Assembly: GCA_022496805.1 (NCBI GenBank)
Contig: CM040085.1
Span: forward strand, 26,937,811 to 27,001,810
Direction: 5' to 3'
DNA: 64,000 bases
Source: Pohlia nutans
Lineage: Eukaryota; Streptophyta; Bryopsida; Bryales; Mniaceae
The position numbers were made by a program, and so were the translations under genes. The notes under the pieces were generated by a model. That model saw only the letters and a list, made by a program, of their open reading frames with translations, made no database searches and was not told where the DNA came from. This document shows, piece after piece, positions 35,677 to 47,549 of this stretch. The number at the start of each line of letters is the position of its first letter. The first letter of the stretch is position 1.

Positions 35677-37237
35677 CAAATGCAATGCAGTCCTTGAATT
35701 GCATTTGACAAATTTTTCATATTATAGGTTTAGATAAAACATGTTCTTGCGGAGTTCAAGCATTTGAAAGAATGCCATCCTAAAAGCCCAATAATTATTT
35801 GTTTGTTGAAATGTAGAAAGAAAAGAATTTTATCTTCATTTCATTTACACTCTCGACCACGAGGGTCGAATGATTAATTCTTTTGAAAAATTCCTTTTCA
35901 ACGAATGTCAAACTCTATGAATATCTTTCAAGATTCTAATTCTCACCATAAAAAAATAGATATTTTTTGGAAAAAATAATTTCCTGGACTTTCGTCTCTT
36001 CTTATAATTATGTTTTTACCGATCCCGACAGACTACTGTACGTACCAAGACGAGAGGTTGTTGAGATTTTGGCCACTACTGTAGACGTTACGTAGTAGCA
36101 GAGGCATCCATTACATACATGGAATTAAAATAGTCTCAAAAATAAGAGAACCCAACAGATGGCTGCCTGCCCAGATTGCTCTGCAATCATACTTCCGTCA
36201 TCAGCCTTCAAGGATAAGGATTGTCATAACATTTGAACTCATAATGCCAAGTCCCACTTTCAAGGTAATCGTGTCATTCTCTCATTGGCTAGTCCCGGCT
36301 ACTAACATTGTGATTTAGTGTCTGGGACACTATTTGATTTTATGAAGATTTAGTGTCCTTGTAATTTTTTTTAAAAACTTCTTATTTTAGCATTTAAAAT
36401 GATAAAAACTTCAAGTAAACTTTTTGAATGTAGTGTTCCAATGACGAATGACAATGGCATGCCAGCTCATGTCACTCTCATCACCTAAAAGGAACATGAT
36501 ACTCTCAGTCGAAGTAGGAATGACAAGTGGCAAACTCCTTTGTAGCGACACTGTTTCTCCTCACCTTTAAACGAACTGTGGCAAAAGACATCAATTCTCA
36601 TTGAACACTGAATCACAATTTTAGTGTAATTAGAAGACGGTTATACCGCATAAGTCTTCTCTACCTTCTCTTTATTGTGAACAATTAGATCAAATAAAAT
36701 ATACATATGTAAAGTAGAATGCCTTAAAACCACCCATTTGTACTTGGAAAATTTTGAAAACCGATCCATAAACCATCTTAGGCTAATAGATAGATAAGAT
36801 ATATGAATGAAAATGAAAAGAAAAGAAAATCAAATAAATGTAATTTACATTAATTTTGTTGGTGAAAAGATAGTCATATCCTACCTATAAGACATAGATG
36901 GTGGTTTTTTAACACAAAGAACATCATGAATTACATCCTAAAAGCCCCAATTCTGCCTACTGATAGAAGCTACCAACTAAGGGCATGTTTTTATGCGGGA
37001 TCCAACCTGACATCAACTACAAGTGACCACTGTAGAAAAAACCTCCAAAAATTAAATTGAGTGCAACCATGTTCACCCTACTCATACATAATCTCTTCAA
37101 TTAGGAATAGTAACTACACCTTTCTACTAGTGACATGTGTATGCAAAACAAATATTATGTCACCAACACTAGCTTGGAAAGCGCATTTAACTTAAACAAC
37201 CTTTGCAATGATGCAAGGATTTGGTTGGAAATCACCT
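35677..37237. other. Gene-free stretch containing one MITE
   Basis: Apart from the element at 36306-36618 nothing recognisable is seen; the sequence is AT-rich with only short open frames. Confidence 0.5.
36306..36618. mobile_element. MITE with TTTAGTGTC-type ends
   Basis: Inverted ends CATTGTGATTTAGTGTC and (from the right) AATTGTGATTCAGTGTTC. The interior matches, inverted, 46244-46551 (ATGACAAGTGGCAAACTCCT and its complement). Superfamily not assigned. Confidence 0.65.
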
Positions 37238-37241
37238 TTAA

Positions 37242-37648
37242 CCCTTAAACGTCAAAGCAAGCCACACAGGCTTATTTATGAAAATATAATGGAAAAAAAA
37301 GTGGATTTTTTCAACCAAAATTGAAATGGATTGGTGCTTTGGAAAAGTGATGAAAAAGCGAGGCTAGATTCTCAACTTGCGCCTAAATTAAACAATTATG
37401 GAGCAATCCACGATCAAATAAAAGAATCGGGGGAACGGAGGAGCTATAATCGAGCAGTAGCTGTGGAAAGACAGAGCATTTTTTAATAAAAGAAACAGCA
37501 AAAACGCTGGCCACCAGCGCCTGCTAGCTAGCGTCGACTTACAACATGCTAGCCGTTTATTTATTTATTTATTTTTAGCAACAACTATTGTAGACTTTTG
37601 AAGATGCTCTTCACGCTGCCCTCCAAGGACCCTTTTGATGTTTAAGGG
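37242..37648. mobile_element. TTAA MITE
   Basis: Left TTAA at 37238-37241, right flank decayed to TTAG (37649-37652). Left end CCCTTAAACGTCAAAGC followed by palindrome AAGCCACACAGGCTT, right end CCCTTAAACATC. Non-coding. Confidence 0.7.
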
Positions 37649-37865
37649 TTAGGACACATGGTGCAATTTGGCTTCGTTAATTAATGTCGGGTCTTCCAAA
37701 TCGTTTTTTGGTTGAGAATTATCATGAAGACCTATAATGGAACCCGAAATGATTTATGACGGGATGAGTTGTAAAACTTAGCATGAAAGCCACCCAACCC
37801 GTCTGTCAATGTCAGGTTGGGTTCGATATGGAAACATGCCCTAAATCACAAGTTCTTAGTTTTAA

Positions 37866-38973
37866 CTCTAAAAGCCCAAGGGGTATTGGACAAAATATAG
37901 ATGTGTTATAATATGTACCTTCCATAAGTTTGATGAAGTTTGATTCAATAGACAAAATTTAGGGCATCATCTCTACAAATTATTCGTACAGTCAAACTTC
38001 CAAAAATAACTTTAGATCTATTTTCAATGAATTTAAAAGCATTAACCTTTGAAAATTTGTATAAATTATAATTTTCACTTTTAGAGTTTGAAATTTAGTA
38101 TGATTGGTTAAAGTTGGTTTATCTATTGTAAACTTCAAAAAAGAAAAAGAATTGATGGAGGGAACATTATTACTTTCCCCAAATAGATTTTTTTATAACA
38201 CCAAGACAATATTGAGGTAATCCAGTTTGAAAATTTCTACTCAATGGAGTTTAACCCCTAAATGCCTAGAGCCCTCTCCAAATTCAGCAGTTTTGCAAAG
38301 ATGCATTATAAAATGCAACTTAGAGGGATATTTTGAACTTGATATATGAATAAAAGTTGTACATTATGAATTTTAGATTCTATCCATAGGGTTAGATCTA
38401 TGATTGCTATTACCAATAATTTTGTATAAAATTTGAAACGTGAAATTCAAAATTATTTTGTAATTCAATTACGAATAAGATATTGACAATCTACGGATGA
38501 AATTTTTTGTGATTGGTTGAAATGTAATACTCTAAGTGTAGTGATTTTTGGAGATTTTTTGGTTGCTTAATTATATGAGTTGACTTTTTTTAGAGCACTT
38601 TTACACTGAATTCTTCATTATTTTGGGTGAATCACTACAACATGAAATGAGGCATAAAAATTTCACAAATCATCCCCTTTCTAATCGGATCACATATGCA
38701 TGAAGCTAACTTCCCATAGAATCTACAGTAAAAATTCCACACTACTAAAAGTGCATGGCGGATGAGAAATTATGAATGAAATCTGTACATCGTCCAAAAA
38801 ATGAACGCTTAGGCAATTAGGGGTTAACTCGGATTGACATAATTCAAATTCCATTGAAAAGTAGACTTGATGTAGTATTTTTTTTTATTTTTTATTTTTT
38901 TCAAAAACATTTTTCCGGGCAACCCGTTAGATTCGGGCAGCGACCAGAAAATGGTCGTTTGAGCGTTTAGGGG
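37866..38973 (+). mobile_element. TTAA MITE, family A, interrupted by a family B MITE
   Basis: Left TTAA at 37862-37865, right flank decayed to TGAA (38974-38977). Its halves (37866-38250 and 38828-38973) together align with 33993-34533. The interruption is the complete element 38255-38823. Confidence 0.87.
38255..38823 (+). mobile_element. TTAA MITE, family B, nested in family A
   Basis: TTAA at 38251-38254 and 38824-38827. The uninterrupted family A copy reads GTGGAGTTTAACTTGAATCG near 34370 with a single TTAA, so this is a proven insertion with TTAA duplication. 569 bp. Confidence 0.9.
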
Positions 38974-38977
38974 TGAA

Positions 38978-40106
38978 GTTCCCAGAATGGGGGGTGGATG
39001 ACTATGTGACATTCTGTTTCAGTAGGGTGACATTCTCTTTCAGAAGGATGACTTCACTCACTCCCTGTCCAAAGAAAAACCACCAAAACCAACAACCCAT
39101 AAATCCCTGCATTTCTGCAACTCTAAAAAATATTTGAAACCACGTGTTGAATCCTCTCTCATCATAATTTGATTATGCAAACCAACAATCTCTACATATT
39201 GAGAATTGAAGAAATAAGGGGCCCATAATTACTCAAACATCAGTGTACTGTACAATCGATCTACTCTGGTTGATGGAGCTGCCCATTTCATGAATATTTA
39301 TGATGGCATTCCAATCTTTGTTGGAGCTCCATTACTGAGGTAATATCACTCACTGACCCTGCACATAGTAATTATGATAAAAACATTAGAATCCACAAAC
39401 ATGGAAGATTGCTATACACTTCTTTACACTCATTTACAGCACACAATATAAGCTGTAATGTTATTGGGAGTTTATGGCTTGAGGAAGAATGCACAATAGG
39501 AATATTAGACTTGTAAAAAATCTATATAATTGGAAAAACGTCCACCTGTCTTTGGAACAGTAAAATTTGATTACTTGAAACCATCGAGTGGAAGCTCGTC
39601 AAGCAGAATCTGCAAAAGAGACAGTCAGCTATCAATGAACCATTCTTCTTTACTTTAGATAACAATTCAAAAGCTGCACTGCTCAATATGTCAAATATCA
39701 CATCAAGTTGAAAGGAAAGAACCTGCAACAATGCAGTGGATGTCCACTACAAAACCGCATACGTAATATTACAATACAAAATGTGTCCGCACTAATATTG
39801 GATTGCCAAGGAGTAAACAAGTACTGGATGATGAGTACACCCTGATAGTGTTTAATCCTCAGTTTTGAATACTAATCAGAATCTGCTCATGAAACACTTC
39901 TATGCAGGATATATTTATACTACTCTCCTACGAAGATGAAGAAGCGCATCAACCAGTGTTACCTTCAAAGGGGTTAATCATAACTGGAGTAGAAATGCAT
40001 GGCAAAGAAAAACTTGAAAGATCAAGACATGGTCAAAATCAGACAAATGGCTATGAAATACTTACAGCGAATTTCAAATCAAAGATCCGGCAAGTCGACC
40101 AAAATT
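38978..40106. other. MED17 3' flank
   Basis: No gene is recognised. The part nearest 40106 is likely MED17 3' UTR, but its extent cannot be fixed. The open frame 39522-39731 (-) has no recognisable domain. Confidence 0.4.
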
Positions 40107-43100
40107 TTAAGGCTCTGAAAAGGCCTCCCCACGAAGAGCAGAATCTCCGCCAGATTTTGCATCCATCTTCTCATTCACAAGATCGATAACAATACCCCTG
40201 AGAGTCTCCAACGGCAATGCGCCCAGAAACCGATTCGATGCATCAAAATCGCTTGATGTGCTGCCTGACACCCTCAATGACCAATTTATAGTGTGGGAAC
40301 GAACATCTGGAGCCGCGACAAGGGAAACATCCTCGTAGTCATCCAATTCAAACGTAATGCTCAGTAATTCATGGCGAGTTTCCACCCCCATGCCTGATGC
40401 CTCAGCATGCAGCCAGGCCACTAAGTGGGCTGCCATCTGCCAACAAACAAACTGTAAATCTCTGCAAAAACGCCAAACTACGCAGCAATAGAATAGCATC
40501 CTTGTATAATAACAGAGTCAAATCAAAATTTGAACTCTCTCGACTTAACCCCCTAGTGCCCAAGCTAAAATATGGAAGCTAATAGTTAAATTCAAGAAAA
40601 ATTTCTATTGTTAAAAAATGTAGCGTATGATTTCTACTTTCCATTGGTACATTTTGTTACCTTCCCTTGAAGCTTCCTAGATGATTCATTCCTATAAGTA
40701 TGGAAGCGGCCACTTTTGAACATTTAAACACTTAAGGTTAAGGTCCTGCAATAAAATCCATGAGCCCTGGAAGGCTCTTACCATTACGGACAACTTTGCA
40801 ATTGTCGCAACCGGATTGAGATGATTTTAAACCAGCAGACTAAGTCGCAACTTTCCGGCAAAACTGACAAACTTGCTTTAGTCAGCTAATCGTGAGAACT
40901 GGGAATAGGAGACGATAAATTACCTGAAAGAGAAGGAAAGGAGAGAGCTCTGTCAAAGGACATGCTACTGAAGTCAATTTCTCGTTATCGTCCCCAGCTG
41001 GCAGTCCCGCAATGGTCAAAGCATCCTCCCGTAACACAACACTGGCCTGCCACCTGCCTACCAAGGATGAATCTGGAATCTCCAACCAAAGGTCCCAGGT
41101 TGACACTTGTGCGTGCCATGTGGGATGTGACAAAAGTCGGAGCTCGGGAACCCCATGAACCTATATCATTGGAAAAATATTAGTAAGTAAGATTGACAGT
41201 ATGCAAATAGATGTATGCCCAGAATTAAGCAAACGCAACCGGTCGAGTACAAATCGTGGTACTTAACCCCTAAAGGACCAAGGATTCATGGTTTTAAAAT
41301 GACAAATTCAATCGATCAAATTGGGGAAAATATCATTAAAATGGGACCAAGTTTTATATCACTAGAATTAGTGAAGAGCATTGCATGTATTGGTCAAGAA
41401 ACAAATAAATTTGAACAAGAGGAAGTCCACAAAAGACCTACTCAAAACTGCTAAAAATAACATGAGGCCCAATTTGGGCTTTTTGGTCCTGTAGGTGTTA
41501 AACCAGCAAGCACATCAAACCACAAGATTTGGGTTACTGAATAAACAACCCCGGATTCTCAACAGGATGTCGTGAATTCGACAGGGTAGCAAGTGCAACG
41601 TCATTCTGTTCTGCAGAAAAAACGGTCATTCGCTGAAAGAGACAACTGACGTACTGACCTGTTTCTCAAGGATTGAAATAATCCTGTCACATGCAACACG
41701 GTGTCGCATGACACCTGAGACATGTTTAACCAATCCAGCTGCCTCACTCTGTACATCCTTTCCTTTCCCCGTTTCTTTGGCAGATGCCTGATCCTGCCTC
41801 CCGTGCAGAAAGTGATGGTAAGCCTGCTGTAAGCAGACACCGAGACTTCCCTCGTTTGGGAGTATCCTCATGTGCTGATGATCTGGCGTTCCAGGTGCGA
41901 GGCCAGTTAACTCAGTATCTGAGCCTTCAGCTAGAGTAGCCATGGGAATGAGATGCACATTAAGAGTGGTGCCAGTGCCAAGACTCAGCTGAAGGCATGT
42001 GTCGCTGAGGCCAGTCACGTTGATGTGTGGCGATAATGACAGAGCCTGCCGTCCAACCCACTCGAACACCTGCTAGCCCAGAAAAATGCACGTCAATATA
42101 CACAGAAAAATTGTGAAATATTTGAGTAGTTAAAAATTCTAGCTGTAAAGCCTTATGCAACCATTCCAGGTACAGAAACACCTAAATACGGATACAAAAT
42201 CTACTTGGAATGGCATGCATTCCTCCTGCTAAATAACGATCACACCTGAGCCTCGAAGTTAGCTGTCTGAATTTGCCGAAGCATGGCTTGAGTGCTTGTG
42301 GCGCCCCTGTCTACACCGGGTCCTACGCCCCTCTCTCCCGCCTTGGACACTTCCGGTAACCCTGTAGTATCAGGCTTCTCCTCGTTCATAGTCGCTGGCA
42401 AACGCTCCGTTTCTTTCCCAAGTTTGTGTGCGGTTTGCTTTGAGTGAAGAGTTACATGAAGAGAGGAAAAGGAAATCCCAGCTGGAAGATGGGCCGTTAA
42501 CAAGCCTACAGAGTCCTGCTCCAGCGTTATAATACAAGGGGCGCTTTCAGAAGTCCCTACATCGATAGAGAAGCCTGCACTGCCAACTGGACCCACTGCT
42601 ACTCCACGTTGCCGCTTCACTTTCCAGTTCCGTTGAAGTCTTCATTAGCATTCGCACACAACAATCATTAGATATCAGAAACAGCAACAATGTTCAGTAC
42701 CTGAGCTCTAATTGGAGAAGTGCTATCAAACTTGCCATCTTTGATACATATTAGATAGTCAGATAGAAAGAAAGCATGATCTGTAGTTTTTCACTAGAGA
42801 TTGTGTACTCCATTGGCCTGGAAAATATCAAGGACAAGCCACCTCCAATGATTTCTTTACTGTAAGATTAGACCGACAGTGTTCTGCTAATTATGAATTA
42901 CAAACTCTACGACGAATTTCGGATCAAGTGTGAAGATTCTAAAATGCTTACTCCCGTAACTAAATGAGATTTAGGAGATAGACCCTAGGCAAATGCCTGT
43001 TCATATTTGCAACTAGAAAATTAGTTCCTTTTCGTGTTATTAAAAGATATTGAGATCTCTTGACCTGATTATGTACCTTATGTTCCTCCCCTCTACCGTT

Positions 43101-45367
43101 TGGGGTGCTATGAATCATGGAGCTCACTTAGTTCGCTGGTTTTTTAATTGATAAAAGAATTACTTCCTGTCCCATAAAAAGACCATGAAAACTACTCTGC
43201 CGTAGAGTAGTTTTCATGGTCTTTTTATGGGACAGAGGGAGTACAATCTTTCCTCATTTTCTTCCATCTCGTTTATAAATTGTTCACTCCACCTAGAAAC
43301 AGACCACGCTTACAACTTTCCTGCAGGCCAAAACCTTTGGTTTTATTATTCTGATCGTTCCTGCCAATATGGTTTATTACAAAACGGTAGGCAATTTTCA
43401 TATATTGTAACAAAGACAATCCAAGAAACAAGATTGTTATGAGGCTATACATGACCACTGCTGAGTCATGTGCTAGACATGCCATAAAAAATTTGGGAAC
43501 CTGACAGAGAATAGGCTGCAGCCTTCACTTCAAGTAACGTACATACATTATAAACCAAAAGTCTATAATCAGGAGAAAATACCTCATAAGAGCTCCATAG
43601 AAAACTGCCTCCCTTTCAACCTGTTGCTCTAACGCTTGTGCTGACCGCTTCAAGTATTTTCCCACGTTCTGGATATATGACCAGAACCACGATTAGCTGG
43701 ATAAACATAACTTGCAACAGTCATACGCTTCATCAATATAAGCCGTTTTCAATCGTAGAAAACCCCTGGAGGTATTCTAGAAAACCTAGCCACGTTACAA
43801 TTGGCAGAGTTTAGCAGAATTTATGTTAGAAACTGCCTTAAATGGCATTACGATTGCCCGGGTTTACCTCTTGGGGGGGGTGGAATTTTATACTAGTGTT
43901 CGTAATTTCATGCCTCGAGAATATACCCATCACATGAAACAAAAGGACCATGTTTGAGTTGCTACAGCAAGATCCTAATTTCTTATGAAAGTTATCAATA
44001 CTGAGAGTGAATAAACTCACACGAAAGTGATGGAGCTTAGAGGCAGCTCGCAAAGCATAATCTGAGCATATCTCCTGTGGTTGCAGCTTTGGCCTCTCCA
44101 TCCTTGCCACATTCACTGCTTCGCTTGCCTCCACCTGGCCAGTCAGTCATCCAGCTTCTGTGAGGCTTGAAATCCTAGTACAAAATCGAAAACATACGAA
44201 AGTAGGCAAATGCTTGAGAAGACGAACATGATTGATCATGTCGAGGATGATCGCCAACTCTTGATGTGCCTGTTGTAAATGGTCCACCAGTCCTTGCCAT
44301 GGCCACACTTGCACTATCTCCATCTCTTTCTCCTCTTTCTTACTCCCGTCTTCCTCTTTCTTTATTTTCTTGAACTCTTGGCCGAAGTCAATTCGACCCA
44401 GCAATGCGAGAGATTTTTCCTCCTGGCTCAACTCCCTAGCAACCAGGAAACTCACAATTTGTAGCTAAATGGGAAAAAGGTAAATGACACTGCAACCGCA
44501 GAAGAGTAGTCTATCTCACTTAGCGCCAACCAAGCATATCATTCTGTACCAAGACTTAGCGACTTCATGAGAACATTCAAGATCAAAATTCAGCGTCCCC
44601 ATGAGCACACATAAAGCTCTGAAACGGTGATTTGAAGTCCAAAGGCTCCACTAAATAACGCAGCGAAGTAAAGGGAAAAAAAAAACTTAGGGGAAAAAAT
44701 TTGAAAAGTACTGATTCCAGCATTGATTCGGCATTTCATTCTAATCCGACATAAGGGGCAGATGAAAATTCAATTTCACTTCCTGTTGAAACGCTAGAGT
44801 GGCACTAATCATAATCAGTGAATTTCTATTCGTTCACAGTACAGTTGCAGGGCCTAAAGCACGAAACTGTGAATCCGTGACACGTCTTTTCCCCTTTTCT
44901 TTTTCCTGGTTAATCTTATTCAATATGCTGCAGCAAAGAATTCTCAATCAAAGCACCAGCTGCCAAGAGAGGCCAGAACGAAACCCTAAAGGAACAAGAG
45001 TAAAACCCCTGTAGATTAAACCCTGAGATTTGAGCTCGAGCATGCAAGCCGATACTTCCTACATCGATTCCTTAGATTGAGAACTGTGCCATAGCTGAAA
45101 AGGATTTCATTTCAGCAGATATGATGAGAGAAAAATGTAAAAAAATGGAAATAAGTTGCTTTAAAAAGAATAAGCTTTAATTCCCGTTAAAACACATGAA
45201 TGCCAACCCCTAAATTTGAATCCTGTCGTTCACATTACGCCGGAAACTGAAAGCAATGAAAAAGAAAGTAGGGGATGGTTCCACACTCACGGTGGAAGAT
45301 GCTCCGTGCCGTTCTCCTCCATAGCCAGCACTCGCTTCAGCGGCAGGGGGTCCAGAGAGACCTCCAT
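40107..45367 (-). CDS. MED17: Mediator of RNA polymerase II transcription subunit 17
   Basis: Eight exons read in phase on the minus strand: 45367-45291, 44450-44198, 44134-44021, 43668-43583, 42639-42246, 42069-41659, 41160-40924, 40436-40107; about 633 residues, close to the plant family length. It is a nuclear head-module scaffold of the Mediator complex, which links transcription factors to RNA polymerase II. Family traits in order: N-terminal MEVSLDPLPLKRVLAMEENG; GRIDFGQEFKKIKKEEDG; the helix LVDHLQQAHQELAIILDMI; ARMERPKLQPQEICSDYALR; SAQALEQQVEREAVFYGALM followed by a QRNWKVKRQRG junction; FSIDVGTSES; VFEWVGRQALSL; LSHPTWHAQVSTWDLWLEIP; and the C-terminal MAAHLVAWLHAEASGMG and LLSITFELDDYEDVSLVA. 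The first codons sit on a short 77 nt exon. Introns contain two TTAA MITEs and a Stowaway-like element. Exon 2's donor is the least certain junction. Confidence 0.93.
40549..40737. mobile_element. Short TTAA MITE in MED17 last intron
   Basis: TTAA at 40545-40548 and 40738-40741; left end CCCCCTAGTGCCC, right end CTTAAGTGTTT. 189 bp, no relative noticed in the window. Confidence 0.6.
41267..41497 (+). mobile_element. TTAA MITE, family D, in a MED17 intron
   Basis: TTAA at 41263-41266 and 41498-41501; left end CCCCTAAAGGACCAAGG. Right end: 17 bases then palindrome AGCCCAAATTGGGCCT. 231 bp; matches 26302-26530, 62036-62258 and 63503-63727. Lies between exons 6 and 7. Confidence 0.87.
43163..43241. 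mobile_element. Stowaway-like hairpin MITE in a MED17 intron
   Basis: A 79 bp near-perfect palindrome, ends CTTCCTGTCCCATAAAAAG and (from the right) CTCCCTCTGTCCCATAAAAA, flanked by TA on both sides (43161-43162, 43242-43243). The terminal word and TA duplication are those of Tc1/mariner-type Stowaway MITEs. It lies between MED17 exons 4 and 5. Confidence 0.87.
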
Positions 45368-46243
45368 CGCTTCAAGCTTTCACCGCACTTGCGGAATGGA
45401 TTGCTTGATTACTTGCTTGCCCTAAAGAAGCAAATGAAGAAACTGAACTCAAGGAATCGTGCAGAGTGCTAATCCATCGTGATGTTCCTGGTGGCAATGA
45501 CGACGATGACTTTGGCTCGTCGTTTCATGTTGGAAATCTGCTTCCACGACGAAGGCTCTTCTGTTTTCTGTGAAGCATCTGCACAAACTCCGTTTTGCGA
45601 TGCTCAAAACCTACACAGAAGTCAGAGACTGACGAAAGCGCCCTCTACAGGAGCGTTCGTGAGGGTCGGATTTAGACATGGTGTCGAAAGTGAAGTCCCA
45701 CGTCGGATTTTTCAGGTGTCCACGTCACCCTGAAGCAAGATGACACGTGGCAACTGTTTTACGAAAATTTGATCGAAACTGACCATGATGTAGGGTGTTT
45801 ATAAAATGGCTGTAGTGTGTTCATTTTCCATTTTTTAAACCTTTTTCTTGAACAAATTCATTGCAAAAAATTTGGACCTTGGCATGACATTCTGAGAATC
45901 ATCCTTTTAGAACCTCTGTAATACTTAGTAGTTTAATATAATTATTTTACTACACAAAAATGTTAAAGTTTAGAGACAAAGAAAATTCAAAGAAGTTGAC
46001 AACAAAAGATTCAAAGAAGGTGTTGTAAAGTTTTTAGTTTGTCTCCAATTCAGAAAAAAAAAGACTCCACGTTTCTCTCTAATACAAGTACTACACAAGA
46101 TAAAATTATTGAAGGTGAAATAAGAATTTGGAATCAAATTGATATCAAGTTGTGTACAAAGATATCCCTATTAATGGTGCATTGGGTAATTTTCTATAAA
46201 AATAGGATTTTATAAGGTCAATAATGTTATGGGGAGTACACGG
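45368..46243. promoter_or_regulatory. MED17 upstream region
   Basis: The likely MED17 promoter and 5' UTR. The open frame 45479-45733 (+) has no recognisable domain and is not called as a gene. No specific regulatory site is assigned. Confidence 0.35.
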
Positions 46244-46551
46244 AATGGCGTATTTAGTGTTTGAGGAGAATTGATGTATTTTACCACAATTCGTTCAAAG
46301 GTAAAGAGAAATATTGTCCTTTGACACTACATAGGAGTTTGCCACTTGTCATTCTCACTTTTATTGAGAGTGCCATGCTCTTTCCAAGTAATGAGAGTGA
46401 CATGAGGTGACATGCCATATTTATTGTAAAGTTGCCATATGTCATTGGAACACTACAAAAATCTTTTTTCTTACGAGGACACTATATCTCTCTAAAACTA
46501 AATAGTGTCCGGGTTTAGAAATAGTGTCCTAGGACACTAAATACGCCATTC
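46244..46551. mobile_element. MITE with AATGGCGTATTTAGTGT ends
   Basis: Inverted ends AATGGCGTATTTAGTGT and (from the right) AATGGCGTATTTAGTGTCC. Interior related in inverse orientation to 36306-36618. No transposase. Confidence 0.75.
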
Positions 46552-46719
46552 AAATACGCCATTTAGTGTAGTTGAGAGAAGAATAAATTTATTTACTTTT
46601 ATTTTTTAAAACTTTCATATAGGTATTTACCTACCACTAGGTAATAAAATTGAGGTGCCATATAATTTTACAGTTGGTTATCCATCCAACTTTATCACAC
46701 TTTCAAACATAGTTTGTCA

Positions 46720-46724
<5 letters not shown>

Positions 46725-46771
<47 letters not shown>
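46725..46771. repeat. (TA)n microsatellite
   Basis: Uninterrupted TA dinucleotides over about 47 bp in an AT-rich intergenic stretch. Confidence 0.95.
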
Positions 46772-46778
<7 letters not shown>

Positions 46779-46967
46779 AAATTCCATAAATTGATTTTGC
46801 CAATTGTCAAAATTTTGGCTTTTTGAAATCTTTTCATTTAATTATTCTTGGGGGTTTTTGGGAATTTTTTCAAATTTTCAAAATTCTTTTGAATGATTAT
46901 TTAGCATTGCATATGTTTTTCAATTATAAAAATTAAAGTAAATGCAGTATTATGCAAGTTGGCTATG

Positions 46968-47122
46968 AATACATCATTTTTAAAGCTCTTGTACTATACT
47001 ACAAGATCAAAAGTGTCGATTGTGTCAAATTGAAGTAATTTTCACACAAAACAGATGATTTGCAGCAGGGGTCCAATTTTCCTACACTACAGAAAATACA
47101 CTACAATGGACGCTTAAGGGGC
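46968..47122. mobile_element. Fragment of TTAA MITE family E
   Basis: Matches part of 28190-28430 (AAGCTCTTGTACTATACTAC, GATGATTTGCAGCAGGGGTC), ending ATGGACGCTTAAGGGG with no intact TTAA. Truncated on its left. Confidence 0.75.
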
Positions 47123-47446
47123 TCAATGAGATATCAGCCCCGGCTGACCCCGACGACCTGGCTTGCCTCCGCCCTGTCATGATCCATGCCATGATCTAGT
47201 CCTCCCGCTCCCCGCTGATAGCTCGTCCGCCCTTTTTGACCTCATGCCAAAAAACTTGTCAGTTGGTTCACGCCCGCCCTACCAAGCTTGCGTCCATGCC
47301 TGTGCACACACCCTGCTAAAGTCAGACAATCCAAAAATATCCCCGCCTCCCTTGACTCTTTGAATCACCATGAGTTTCACAATTCATCAAATTAGGTGCA
47401 ACTTGGGAATCTAGTCTTGCATTTTCATCAGCTTTTCAAGTCACCA

Positions 47447-47549
47447 TTCTTTTTTATTTTTGGTTGAGAAAATGTAATTTTCTTTTTGTTCCGGGCAGCC
47501 CGTTAGATTCGGGCAGCGACCAGAAATTGGTCGTTTGAGTGTTTAGGGG
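47447..47549 (+). mobile_element. 3' fragment of TTAA MITE family A
   Basis: Contains GGGCAGCCCGTTAGATTCGG and the palindrome GACCAGAAATTGGTC, ending GTTTAGGGG then CTAA. Its end is a few bases before the left TTAA of the large piggyBac-like element. Confidence 0.75.

Noticed and set aside
39522..39731. 69-residue open frame downstream of MED17
   Set aside because: No family resemblance; the position fits MED17 3' flank.
45479..45733. 84-residue open frame upstream of MED17
   Set aside because: No domain and no splice context; judged chance coding potential in the promoter region.
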